From contig CAVWOU010000006.1 of the NCBI GenBank assembly GCA_963756745.1, positions 248,001 through 312,000 of the forward strand: a DNA stretch of 64,000 nucleotides, read 5' to 3'. The notes beneath the pieces are model-generated. The model was not told the origin of the DNA and did not search any database. It saw only the letters and a program-made list of their open reading frames with translations. The stretch comes from DASPWW01 sp963756745 (lineage in GTDB: Bacteria > Actinomycetota > Thermoleophilia > Solirubrobacterales > 70-9). The position numbers and the translations under genes are program-made. Shown here one piece after another: positions 41,332-48,562 of the stretch (the first letter of the stretch is position 1; each line of letters starts with the position of its first letter).

Positions 41332-41390
41332 GCCTGCGCTGAGCTTGATCCCATCGAAGGACCCTACTCAGCCGGCGCCCAGCGCGGTAG

Positions 41391-41411
41391 TCAGCACTTC
41401 CCCTGCGACAT
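41391..41411 (-). other. Short SnoaL-type leader start
   Basis: ATG 41411 reads MSQGKC and stops. It keeps ATGTCGCAG but nothing further. It stands between the secreted protein and the allene-oxide-cyclase-like lipoprotein. Confidence 0.35.
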
Positions 41412-41588
41412 CGCCCGCCCGTACCCCTGTACCGAGAGAGCGGTGCCTCCGGGTGCCGCTCTCTGTGTTGGCTGAGGCCGGGCCGCCGTGGGGCCACCGG
41501 ATCCCAGCTCCTTATCGCGCTGCTGTCCGGACAGGATTGGCCTCACTCGGCGCCCAGCGCGATACTCAGCACCTACCTCGAACATCGC

Positions 41589-41618
41589 CTATTCCCGCAG
41601 CCCGGCGGCTTCGAGGGT
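41589..41618 (-). other. Orphan array tag directly after the lipoprotein stop codon
   Basis: Immediately after TAG of the lipoprotein gene (41619-41621) the bases read as TLEAAGLRE and TAG. Followed after 3 bases by ATG, but the next codons (MFEVGAEY) are no longer SnoaL. Confidence 0.65.
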
Positions 41619-42122
41619 CTACGGCAGCGTGATGTTGAAGGTGTCGATCGTCTCTCCGCCGCCGAGGGACTTCGAGGTGAACGTGCCGGTAGCGCCTTCG
41701 TATTTGCCCGTTCCACCGACGATCGCACCTGTCACGTCCTGCCTGATCTCGCCGCCTACGATGAGGGCCAGTTGGCCATCCGGCACATCCGCCGTGCCAG
41801 AGCACGTCCCGCTGAGCAGCGGCTCCTGCGCCCCCGGCGCGGTGGCGATGCAGACCGCATTTATCTCCCCGACGGTGTCCGTCCCCGAGCCCTCCAGCAG
41901 CGGGATCGAGAGCGAGAACCCGCTGCCGGGCGGCGGGTTGCGTTGTGGCGGGTACTTCCCGATCTGCGCGAAGCTCGACTCCGAGTCCAACTCGGAGAAC
42001 GTGAGTGTCTCTTCGCTCGTGTCGTCCCCGCAGCCAGCAAGCACACTCGCCGCTCCCGCCACCACGACGGCCAGCCCGCCAGCACGCATCACCGCCGCTC
42101 GGTCGCGAATCCGTTCCAACAT
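41619..42122 (-). CDS. Lipoprotein with allene-oxide-cyclase/dirigent-like barrel, copy 1
   Basis: 167 residues. Signal peptide with lipobox VLAGC. The mature part has NPPPGSGFSLSIPLLEGSG, CSGTADVPDGQLALIVGGEI and VGGTGKYEGATGTFTSKSLG. The GGTGxYxGAxGT repeat is characteristic of the AOC-like/dirigent beta barrel. Leader contains CCACGGAAGGGG. A paralogue lies at 46.75-47.24 kb. Both end exactly where an array tag begins. Confidence 0.75.
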   Translation of the reverse strand: MLERIRDRAAVMRAGGLAVVVAGAASVLAGCGDDTSEETLTFSELDSESSFAQIGKYPPQRNPPPGSGFSLSIPLLEGSGTDTVGEINAVCIATAPGAQEPLLSGTCSGTADVPDGQLALIVGGEIRQDVTGAIVGGTGKYEGATGTFTSKSLGGGETIDTFNITLP

Positions 42123-42204
42123 GTGAGTCCCCTTCCGTGGTGGTGCGCTGTCGGCGCAACCCTCTCACCCCCGACACGCGCGGGTCAAGGACGGGAGCCG
42201 AGCC

Positions 42205-42240
42205 CTACTCCGACAGCCCGGCGGCTTCGAGGGGTCCGAT
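42205..42240 (-). other. Orphan array tag upstream of lipoprotein copy 1
   Basis: PLEAAGLSE and TAG at 42205-42207, 13 bases after the stop of ABM-like copy 2. No ATG-TCG follows; the lipoprotein promoter and leader begin instead. Confidence 0.6.
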
Positions 42241-42253
42241 TCGAGGCCTGGGG

Positions 42254-42526
42254 CTAGGAGTCGTACTGGCCGCCGAACTCCGCCGCCTGGAGCCTACCCT
42301 TGTACCCGGCTTCTTGAACGATCGGCGGGACTTCGGGGTCGGAGAGGAAGTTCTGCAAGCCCTCCTCATCCCAGTCGTAGAGCAACCAGACCCGGTCGTC
42401 CTCATTGGGATCGCGAAAGACGGTCGCACCCTTGCACCCGTACTGCTTTCGCTTCTCAGCGCCTTTGGTTGAGAAGACACTCAAAAAGCGGTCGAAGTCC
42501 TCGACCGTCGTCGTTGCCAGAATCAA
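42254..42526 (-). CDS. ABM-like dimeric alpha/beta-barrel protein, copy 2
   Basis: 90 residues from TTG 42526 behind GGAGAGGAGAG. ILATTTVEDFDRFLSVFST, ATVFRDPNEDDRVWLLYDWD and EGLQNFLSDPEVPPIVQEAG; about 60 per cent identical by eye to copy 1 at 30.0-30.3 kb. An MSQVRDDTSHGEE leader frame (ATG 42569) with the long-form promoter precedes it. Confidence 0.65.
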   Translation of the reverse strand: MILATTTVEDFDRFLSVFSTKGAEKRKQYGCKGATVFRDPNEDDRVWLLYDWDEEGLQNFLSDPEVPPIVQEAGYKGRLQAAEFGGQYDS

Positions 42527-42569
42527 CTCTCTCCTCTCCGTGGGAAGTGTCGTCGCGCACCTGCGACAT

Positions 42570-42660
42570 CGCCCGCGCAGTATCTCGTTTGCTAGAGCAC
42601 GGCGTTTTTGGCGGGCGCAGTGGCACAGTGAGCCGGACACCGCCCCTAAAGAAACCGCGG
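42570..42660 (-). promoter_or_regulatory. Conserved upstream block with GATACT box (long form)
   Basis: Best-preserved copy: GATACT at 42579-42584, CGTTTGCTAGAGCACGG complement region, AAAAACGCC, GCTCACTGTGCCACTGCG and GCGGTTTCTTTAGGGG within 85 bases. It drives the ABM-like gene rather than a SnoaL gene. Confidence 0.55.
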
Positions 42661-42666
42661 GCCCGC

Positions 42667-43056
42667 CTACTCCGACAGCCCGGCGGCTTCGAGAGCGGCG
42701 ATTCGCTCGGTGTACTCATCGACTCGGATGATCTTGCCCTCGCGGAGTGTGTACACCTCGTAGTAGCGGGCATCGACCTTGATCCCGCTTCCTCTGCCGC
42801 GTCCCCGGTAATGCGCGGAATGGACAACCCGATCCCCGGCGTCGATGATCTCCTCGATCGTCACTTCGAGTTCTTCCCAGGCGCTCTGCCAATCCTCGAA
42901 GTTGTTGCGAACCGCATTCACGCCATACGCCGCGCCTGTCTCGACTGGCTTCATGACGAAGTTGGGATCAAAGCTGGCGAGGACCTCAGAGCTGCCGCGG
43001 CCAGAGCTCAAGTATTCAAAGGCCCGCCGCACGATCTCCACGTTCTCCTGCGACAT
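42667..43056 (-). CDS. SnoaL/NTF2-like array protein
   Basis: 129 residues, MSQENVEIVRRAFEYLSSGR start, core NFVMKPVETGAAYGVNAVRN, VTIEEIIDAGDRVVHSAHYR and YEVYTLREGKIIRVDEYTE, tag AALEAAGLSE. Its upstream junction is a hybrid: GATACTGAGTAGGCG precedes ATG, combining the promoter box and the usual GAG-TAG. Confidence 0.85.
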   Translation of the reverse strand: MSQENVEIVRRAFEYLSSGRGSSEVLASFDPNFVMKPVETGAAYGVNAVRNNFEDWQSAWEELEVTIEEIIDAGDRVVHSAHYRGRGRGSGIKVDARYYEVYTLREGKIIRVDEYTERIAALEAAGLSE

Positions 43057-43071
43057 CGCCTACTCAGTATC
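43057..43071 (-). promoter_or_regulatory. Hybrid GATACT box and stop-codon junction
   Basis: GATACT at 43066-43071 followed by GAGTAGGCG to ATG 43056. Elsewhere the spacer is GAGCGGGCG (promoter type) or the bases before ATG are GAGTAGGCG (junction type). Confidence 0.4.
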
Positions 43072-44115
43072 CCGCGCTTGTCGGGAGGGCATGCCGCCGC
43101 AGAAAGGGTCGCGGCTAGGGGTGCGTCCCCCAGTCAACCTTGTTCGGGGCGAACTGCGCCGGCCGACGACGACGTCCTTGCCCGACCCGTTTGGCCTCAT
43201 CGCGACCAACTTGGTCCCTTCGGGCAGAAAGCGCGTGAACATGATCCGCGTGCCGCTCGGCGACCACACGGGGTTGTTCGCGAGCTTGAAGGGCTCGCCG
43301 TCGCCCTTTCGCACCCGCGGGTGGTCGGTCAGCTTCTTTCGCCCGCTGCCGTCGGCCCGCATCACGTGGATGTTGCTCCCCGCCGTCGGTCTCTCCACCG
43401 GAAAGTCCCCGGAGTCGAAGGCGATCTTCGTCCCGTTGGGCGACCAGTCGGGATCGGAGGCGTTCAGGCGCCACTTTGTGAGGCGCTCGAGGCCGGTCCC
43501 GTCGACCCCCACCCGGTGGATGGCCGACTTGCGCTCGCTCTTGATCCGCGTGAACACGATCGAGCTCCCGTCGGGGGAGAACTGGGGCCCGACGTCCTCG
43601 CCGCGGAAGTCCGGCGGAAGCGTGGTCACGCGCCGAGCCTCCTGTCGAGTGACCCCGCCGCGATCGGAGGCGGGGATGATCCGGATCCCCTGCAGGGCCG
43701 GGTGCTCGCCCCAGTCGGCAGCGATCGCGAGGCTGGCGGCGTCCGGCGACCAGGCCGGGAATCCGTGGAATCCGGGCCCCCTGGTGAGCTCCGTGACGTC
43801 GCTTCCGTCCGCGTTCATCACGTGGACCTGGACCGGCGCGTCGACGTCGGTGCGCTCCCTGTCGAAGGCGATCCGCTGTCCGTCCGGCGACCAATCGGGC
43901 AACTCCGAGAAGACGTTGGGGTTCGAGGTCAGCTGCTGGACGTCGCCGCCGTTGGGCTTGGCGGTATAGATCTCGACGCTGTTCGTTTCCTCGATGAAGG
44001 CCTCGAAGGCGATCCGTCCGTCCGTGCCGGGGAAGGTCGCCGACGCAGGCGGCGCCGCGAGCGCCATCACACCAGCCGCGGCCACGCCGATCACGATCGC
44101 GGATCGTGGTGCCAT
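43060..44115 (-). CDS. Secreted TolB-like beta-propeller protein (PD40 repeats)
   Basis: About 335-351 residues. Signal peptide ends near PPASA. Six WD40-like PD40 blades carry the signature WSPDGQRIAFDRE, WSPDAASLAIAAD, FSPDGSSIVFTRI, WSPNGTKIAFDSG and WSPSGTRIMFTRF, with VMNADGSDVTELT linkers. Probably a surface or periplasm-equivalent binding protein. Near the end one base shifts the frame; the likely native end is RAQFAPNKVDWGTHP with stop at 43115, while the uncorrected frame ends on the array's TAG at 43060. Leader box CCCACGGAAGGGAGG. Confidence 0.8.
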   Translation of the reverse strand: MAPRSAIVIGVAAAGVMALAAPPASATFPGTDGRIAFEAFIEETNSVEIYTAKPNGGDVQQLTSNPNVFSELPDWSPDGQRIAFDRERTDVDAPVQVHVMNADGSDVTELTRGPGFHGFPAWSPDAASLAIAADWGEHPALQGIRIIPASDRGGVTRQEARRVTTLPPDFRGEDVGPQFSPDGSSIVFTRIKSERKSAIHRVGVDGTGLERLTKWRLNASDPDWSPNGTKIAFDSGDFPVERPTAGSNIHVMRADGSGRKKLTDHPRVRKGDGEPFKLANNPVWSPSGTRIMFTRFLPEGTKLVAMRPNGSGKDVVVGRRSSPRTRLTGGRTPSRDPFCGGMPSRQARDTE

Positions 44116-44219
44116 GACGTCCTCCCTTCCGTGGGTGGCCGCAGGCCCGACGGCCTACCCCGCTCCTGTATTACCGGCTCGGAGCGTACTCCTTGCGCGG
44201 CACGCTCGCAGCGGGATTG

Positions 44220-44651
44220 CTACTCCGCCAGCCCGGCGGCTTCGAGGGTCTGCTCGCGGTTCGCGCAGAACTCTACCCGCACGATCCGTCCCTCTCGAAG
44301 CTCCCATATCGAGCCCGCGAGCAGGTCGAGTTCGGATTCCGTGTCGCGGAGGCGGCCGCGGTCGCGGACGAGCACGACGACCCGGTCGCCCACGTCGATC
44401 ATTTCGTCCACCCGCGTGTAGTAGGTCGTGTACGGCTGCAGCCAATCCAGCCACATCTCCCGAAATCCCTGTACCCCGCTGTAGGTGGTGCCGCCCTGCC
44501 ATACGGCGACGGACTCGAGGTCCGGGTGAAACACGGAGGCGAGGGCTTCGGTGGTCGTCTCGAAGAGATTGTCGTCGCGGAGGATCGGCGCGAGGTCAGT
44601 GTCTGGAGGCGGGATCAGCGCACGCACCCTCTCCACGTTCTCCTCCGACAT
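44220..44651 (-). CDS. SnoaL/NTF2-like array protein
   Basis: 143 residues, MSEENVERVRALIPPPDTDL start with an extended first helix region, core LESVAVWQGGTTYSGVQGFR, TRVDEMIDVGDRVVVLVRDR and SIWELREGRIVRVEFCANRE, tag TLEAAGLAE. The gap to the upstream stop is 2 bases instead of 3. Confidence 0.85.
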   Translation of the reverse strand: MSEENVERVRALIPPPDTDLAPILRDDNLFETTTEALASVFHPDLESVAVWQGGTTYSGVQGFREMWLDWLQPYTTYYTRVDEMIDVGDRVVVLVRDRGRLRDTESELDLLAGSIWELREGRIVRVEFCANREQTLEAAGLAE

Positions 44652-44653
44652 CG

Positions 44654-45052
44654 CTACTCCCGCAGCCCGGCGGCTTCGAGGGCGTCGGCCTTGTCCGCGT
44701 AGTTGCGCATGCGGACGATCATGCCATCCCGCAGCGAGCAGACGGCGTGCATCGTCAGCTCGACGGCTGCACCGCTCGCCTTGCCTCGGCCGCCGGCCCG
44801 CACAGTAAGGATCACCTGGTCGCCAGCTTCGATCAGCTCCTCCACCTCGAAGCGAAGATCGTCGAACTCGTCGTCAAGGTGGCCGAAGTAGCGGCGCACG
44901 CCCTCGTGCCCGCGATAGGTGGCCGCCTCGATCCACGCACCGGTGGTGCTCCACTCGATCTCGGGGTCGTAGTGGCGCAGGCTCCCGTCGAGGCCCTCAC
45001 GCTCGAACGCCTCAACGGCACGGCGCACGATCTCCACGTTTTCCTGCGACAT
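44654..45052 (-). CDS. SnoaL/NTF2-like array protein
   Basis: 132 residues, MSQENVEIVRRAVEAFEREG start, core IEWSTTGAWIEAATYRGHEG, FEVEELIEAGDQVILTVRAG and AVCSLRDGMIVRMRNYAD, tag ALEAAGLRE. Right-most intact member of the minus-strand array. Confidence 0.85.
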   Translation of the reverse strand: MSQENVEIVRRAVEAFEREGLDGSLRHYDPEIEWSTTGAWIEAATYRGHEGVRRYFGHLDDEFDDLRFEVEELIEAGDQVILTVRAGGRGKASGAAVELTMHAVCSLRDGMIVRMRNYADKADALEAAGLRE

Positions 45053-45067
45053 CGCCTGCGGAGTATC
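45053..45067 (-). promoter_or_regulatory. GATACT box before the 45.05-kb SnoaL gene
   Basis: GATACT at 45062-45067, CCGCAGGCG spacer to ATG. The spacer differs from consensus by two bases. Confidence 0.45.
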
Positions 45068-45228
45068 CCGCCACGGGGAGGGTTAGCGGAGCGGAGCTCG
45101 CCTCTTTGAATACCGCCCCACACCGGTGATCCAGCCAACAGTCAACGCGGAAACCGAGACCCGCCTCCTTGCAGACGACCCTCCGGGGAGTTAGGCTCGC
45201 CGCGAGAGCAACCACAAGGAGGTTCGCA

Positions 45229-45666
45229 ATGGCACAGGGCAACATCGATGCGTCACGGCGCGTCATTGAAGAGGGGTTCACAGGCGGAAGGCTCGAGGTC
45301 CTCGACGAGGTCTGCGCCGAAGGCTTCGTGAGCCACGACCCGATCGCGGGCGACCAGGATCTCGAAGGCGTGAAGGGATCGATCACCGGGTACCGCGATG
45401 CATTCCCCGACCTCTCGGTCACGATCGACGAGATCTTCGCCGCCGACGACAAGGTGGTGCTCCGCTGGACCGCACAGGGCACGTTCCAGAACGAGTTCAT
45501 GGGATTGCAGCCCACCGGCGAGACGGGCGACCCGGTGCGCGGCATCGGCATCGATCGCTACGACGACGACGGCAAGCTCGCCGAAACGTGGGGCAAGTGG
45601 GACACGTTGACGTTCATGAGGGACGTCGGCGCGATCCCCGCCGAGGCGGTGCCCTCCGGAAGCTAG
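45229..45666 (+). CDS. SnoaL-like ester cyclase
   Basis: 145 residues from ATG 45229 behind AAGGAGG. SnoaL polyketide cyclase-type: NIDASRRVIEEGFTGGRLEV, FVSHDPIAGDQDLEGVKGSI, YRDAFPDLSVTIDEIFAADD and VVLRWTAQGTFQNEFMGLQP in order, with GIGIDRYDDDGKLAETWGKW. It retains the His and Asp positions of true cyclases (SHDP, DRYDDDG). Plus strand, no array tag; a separate subfamily from the minus-strand copies. Confidence 0.88.
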   Translation: MAQGNIDASRRVIEEGFTGGRLEVLDEVCAEGFVSHDPIAGDQDLEGVKGSITGYRDAFPDLSVTIDEIFAADDKVVLRWTAQGTFQNEFMGLQPTGETGDPVRGIGIDRYDDDGKLAETWGKWDTLTFMRDVGAIPAEAVPSGS

Positions 45667-45779
45667 AGAGCGGCGGCGGCGCGACGTCGGGGCATTGGTC
45701 GCGATACGCCCCATCCCCAGTCGCGCCGATCGACCGCCTCGTAGATGGATCGCACGACCTCGACGTCCTCCTGCGACAT
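45663..45779 (-). pseudogene. SnoaL array start truncated by the ester cyclase gene
   Basis: MSQEDVEVVRSIYEAVDRRD from ATG 45779, then WGWGVSRPMPRRRAAAAL and a stop overlapping the end of the ester cyclase gene. Promoter box intact. Only the first helix survives. Confidence 0.7.
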
Positions 45780-45794
45780 CGCCCGCGCAGTATC
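45780..45794 (-). promoter_or_regulatory. GATACT box before the truncated copy
   Basis: GATACT at 45789-45794 with CGAGATACTGCGCGGGCG to ATG. It points away from the GNAT gene that starts at 45851. Confidence 0.45.
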
Positions 45795-45850
45795 TCGCTT
45801 CGCTTTCAAGCCGATGCCTTGTTGGGCTCGCTGAGCGACAATGCACCGCC

Positions 45851-46321
45851 ATGCGCGTACGACCCGTCGCCCCTGACGACCTGGAGGCATGCCAGACGAT
45901 CGTTCGCGGGCTGCCCGATTTCTTCACTGACGATGTGCCCGACAAGGTCGCTAACGACCTCGACGCACACCACGGCTGGGTCATCACCAAAGACGACGGC
46001 GTGGTCGGCTTCGCCGTGGTCGAGTACCGGTCGTCTCGAGCCGCCGAGATCCTCTGGATGGCCGTGCGACACGACCAGCGGAACCGGGGGGTCGGCGCAA
46101 CGCTCCTCGAACACGTCCTCGGTGCTCTCGCTGCTGACAACATCACCCTCATCGAGACCAAGAGCCTCGATGCGGCCGCTGACTACGAGCCCTACATCGC
46201 GACCCGCACCTTCTGGGAGCACCACGGCTTCGTCCAGATCGACACGATCGACCCGCTGCCGGGATGGCAGCCCGGAAACCCCGCAGCCATCTACGTGTGC
46301 GCCCTGGCATCGACCCGCTGA
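45851..46321 (+). CDS. GNAT family N-acetyltransferase
   Basis: 156 residues from ATG 45851. Single GNAT fold: MRVRPVAPDDLEACQTIVRG, VVGFAVVEYRSSRAAEILWM, the acetyl-CoA loop RNRGVGATLLEHVL and TRTFWEHHGFVQID. Substrate unknown. Confidence 0.9.
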   Translation: MRVRPVAPDDLEACQTIVRGLPDFFTDDVPDKVANDLDAHHGWVITKDDGVVGFAVVEYRSSRAAEILWMAVRHDQRNRGVGATLLEHVLGALAADNITLIETKSLDAAADYEPYIATRTFWEHHGFVQIDTIDPLPGWQPGNPAAIYVCALASTR

Positions 46322-46372
46322 ACTGGCCCGGCTGTCACGCCACCCGACGGTCCGAGAACCCAGCAACGCGGC

Positions 46373-46697
46373 TTACATCGACCCAGTGGACAGCGGGTCG
46401 GGCACCGCGCGAGCGAGCAGGGTCTTGTCCGGCTTGATCACGACGCAGCCGACGTGGCCGGGGACGAGGGGGTCTAACGACCCGAACGCGTGAAGGTCGT
46501 CGCCGTGATTGGCGAAGTAGGCGTAGCCGCCGTGGACCACGCCGCGTCGACGAGCAGCGCCTCGATGGCCGTCGGGAAGCTCGATCCACTCGACCTGCTC
46601 CCGGTCGAGGTCAAGCTCGGGTACGCGCTCGGCGATCCGGTCGAGGAGCTTCAGGCGGTCGGCGTCGGAACGATCGACTTCCCGCAGTCTGAGCGGT
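46373..46697 (-). pseudogene. C-terminal fragment, VIKPD family (copy 2)
   Basis: The frame closed by TAA 46373 is open up to TGA near 46697 without a usable start. It reads LRLREVDRSDADRLKLLDRI, VPELDLDREQVEWIELPDGH, VVHGGYAYFANHGDDLHAFG and GHVGCVVIKPDKTLLARAVP. The last part matches the fragment at 33.2 kb. Length about 105 residues; the N-terminus is missing. Family not recognised. Confidence 0.5.
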
Positions 46698-46721
46698 GCT
46701 CAGGGCGGAACGGTGGATCGT

Positions 46722-46751
46722 CTACTCCGACAGCCCGGCGGCTTCGAGGCG
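46722..46751 (-). other. Orphan array tag directly after lipoprotein copy 2
   Basis: The TAG of the lipoprotein gene (46752-46754) is followed at once by RLEAAGLSE and TAG at 46722-46724. Same geometry as at 41.6 kb. No SnoaL start follows. Confidence 0.65.
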
Positions 46752-47236
46752 CTAGGGCAGCGTGAACTTGAAGGTGTCGGTCGACCGGTTGCCGCCGCTC
46801 GACTCGAACGTCCCCGTGGCGCCCTCGTAGTCCCCGGTGCCCCCGACGATGGAGCCGCTAACGTCCTCACCGATCTTGCCACCCACGTTGAGCGCCAGTT
46901 GCCCATCTGGCAGATCGGTTGTGGCGGAGCACGTCCCGGTGATCGCACCGGGGCCTCCCGAGGACTCCTGAGTCGCGATGCACACACCGTTCAGCTCCAC
47001 GGCGCTCGAGCCGGAGTCGTACTCCAGCGGGATCGAGAGGGTGAAACCGCCGCCGGGCGGTGTTCGCCTCTCGGACGCGCCACCGATCGGGCTGAAATCA
47101 CCCCTTCCTCGGTGTAGGTCAGCGTCTGCTCGTCACCGGCCGTGTCGCCGCAACCGGCCATCACCGCCGCCGCTGCAACCGCCAACACAGCTATGGCGCC
47201 AATACGCACCTTCATCCCCGCCCATCGCTTACCCAT
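46752..47236 (-). pseudogene. AOC/dirigent-like lipoprotein, copy 2, frameshifted
   Basis: ATG 47236 gives a lipoprotein signal (lipobox VMAGC) and DEQTLTYTEEG; near 47100 the frame changes and continues DFSPIGG, PPGGGFTLSIPLEYDSGSS, CSATTDLPDGQLALNVGGKI and VGGTGDYEGATGTFESSGG to TAG 46752. Paralogue of the gene at 41.6-42.1 kb. The leader has CCCACGGAAGGGAAGG. Confidence 0.7.
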
Positions 47237-47332
47237 GTCGTCCTTCCCTTCCGTGGGATAGCGACAAGCGCCTACCCCATCTCCCGTTCCAGTACCGGCG
47301 GGACCGTAGCAGCCGACGTTCTCCTGCGACAT
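47237..47332 (-). other. SnoaL-derived leader start before lipoprotein copy 2
   Basis: ATG 47332 reads MSQENVGCYGPAGTG and stays in frame with the lipoprotein start 32 codons later. It would put residues before the signal peptide, so the lipoprotein start at 47236 with its own binding site is preferred. Confidence 0.5.
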
Positions 47333-47335
47333 CGC

Positions 47336-47365
47336 CTACTCCGACAGCCCGGCGGCTTCGAGGGC
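47336..47365 (-). other. Orphan array tag, right-most junction copy
   Basis: ALEAAGLSE and TAG at 47336-47338, directly after the TAA (47366-47368) of the beta-helix remnant and 3 bases before MSQENV. This is the last full junction on the right. Confidence 0.65.
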
Positions 47366-48487
47366 TTAAGCAGGTGCGATAGCGCGGGCGCTCAGTGAGG
47401 TGTTGCGCTTGGAGGTGATGCTGTGCTTAACGCGTGCTGTGACGTAGAGTTGTTCGCACGCTGAAGATGTTGTCGATGATGCGACGGTGTGCGAGTCGGT
47501 CAGGTAAACTCGGCTCGGTTGTTGCAGCCGGGATCGGCGTACGAAGATCACCGTGTTCGAAGTCACTTTGATGTTCCGCACCCGCGTGAAGATGAAGGCG
47601 GTGTCACGTGCAATGAACCGGTTGCGGCTGAAGCTGTAGCCGTGCGGTAGACGTTCGCCGAGGAGCGGATCGCACGGGCGCGCGGTTCGGGAATAAAGCG
47701 GCGAGGTTGCCACTGTGATCGGCTCGTCAGCACGTTGTGATACGCGCACGTCGCCACCTGCGGGTTGCGCGGCGACGGGGGGGTTATTGATCACGCGGTG
47801 CGTTGGCGAAGGAGTTGCGCGCACGTGATGTGGCGGGCGATCTGGCAGTCACGTCGGCTCGAGGTTCACGTTGGAGCAACAAGGCAGACGGTAAATCTGA
47901 AGCGTCACCACTCGGCGTCACACGCACTCCTGCGGCGATCGCTCGAGCAGCGCCGGTGATGGACTGCGCGCGCTCGAGCGTAGTCGCGCAGGCGGGCGTG
48001 GACCGCCTCGTGAGATAAACGCGTCGCCAGGTCTCGCGTGCTTGACGTTCGAGAGCGTCATTCCTGGACGCCTCGACGAGTAGTGTGCTGCATTCGATGG
48101 CGTGGTGTAGCGGCGTGGGGTTCGACGCGAACGCTATGTGTTGCACGGTGAAGTGCTTCCCTGACGAACGCCAGTTGGCGCGGTGGGACGCCGGGTGAGT
48201 GCACGGAACTCCGATCCTGACGTCGATCACGAGGCCTTCCTGTCGGTGAGCGTGATCGTGCGTCTGGCATAGCAACGCCCGCCCGAACTGCACCGTGCTT
48301 CGTCCGGCACGTGCCAGCCACGATGATCTCGCTCTCGACCGCGCCGAGCAGTCGTCCGCGATGCTCGTAGGCACTTGTAGACGGTGTCTGGGTGGCTTCG
48401 AGGCGGCCTCGGTGCCGGGACGCAGAAAGCGAGCGCGAATAGCAGCAAAGGAAGCCAAACCCTGCAATGGCCGAGCTTCTGAGTCAT
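47366..48487 (-). pseudogene. Decayed secreted right-handed beta-helix-like protein
   Basis: From ATG 48487 a signal peptide (GHCRVWLPLLLFALAFCVPA) is followed, in changing frames, by RRTITLTDRKAS, VIDVRIGVPCTHPASHRANW, KHFTVQHIAFASNPTPLHHA, VTLSNVKHARPGDAF and finally YSFSRNRFIARDTAFIFTRV with NIKVTSNTVIF, ending TAA 47366. Repeated short strands such as FTRVRNIKVTSNTVIF are typical of pectate-lyase-like beta helices. At least three frame changes. Base composition is visibly less GC-rich than the flanks. Confidence 0.4.
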
Positions 48488-48562
48488 GCGAGTGCACCAG
48501 AGTAGTGCAATCCACGCCGCCGCAGGGGACAGAAGAGGGCCGGCAGCCAGGTCCGGCGACAT

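Noticed and set aside
27676..45052. Junction repeats considered as a CRISPR array
   Set aside because: Spacing is about 400 bases and the intervening sequences encode related proteins; the repeats themselves are coding and there are no cas genes.
27650..47368. Junctions considered as integron attC sites
   Set aside because: They show no paired inner and outer inverted boxes or hairpin typical of attC, no tyrosine integron integrase is present, and they overlap coding ends. Cassette-like behaviour remains only a hypothesis.
47784..48515. 243-codon open frame on the minus strand
   Set aside because: Composition is Arg/Ser/Ala-rich without domain logic. The better explanation is several frames of one decayed beta-helix gene.
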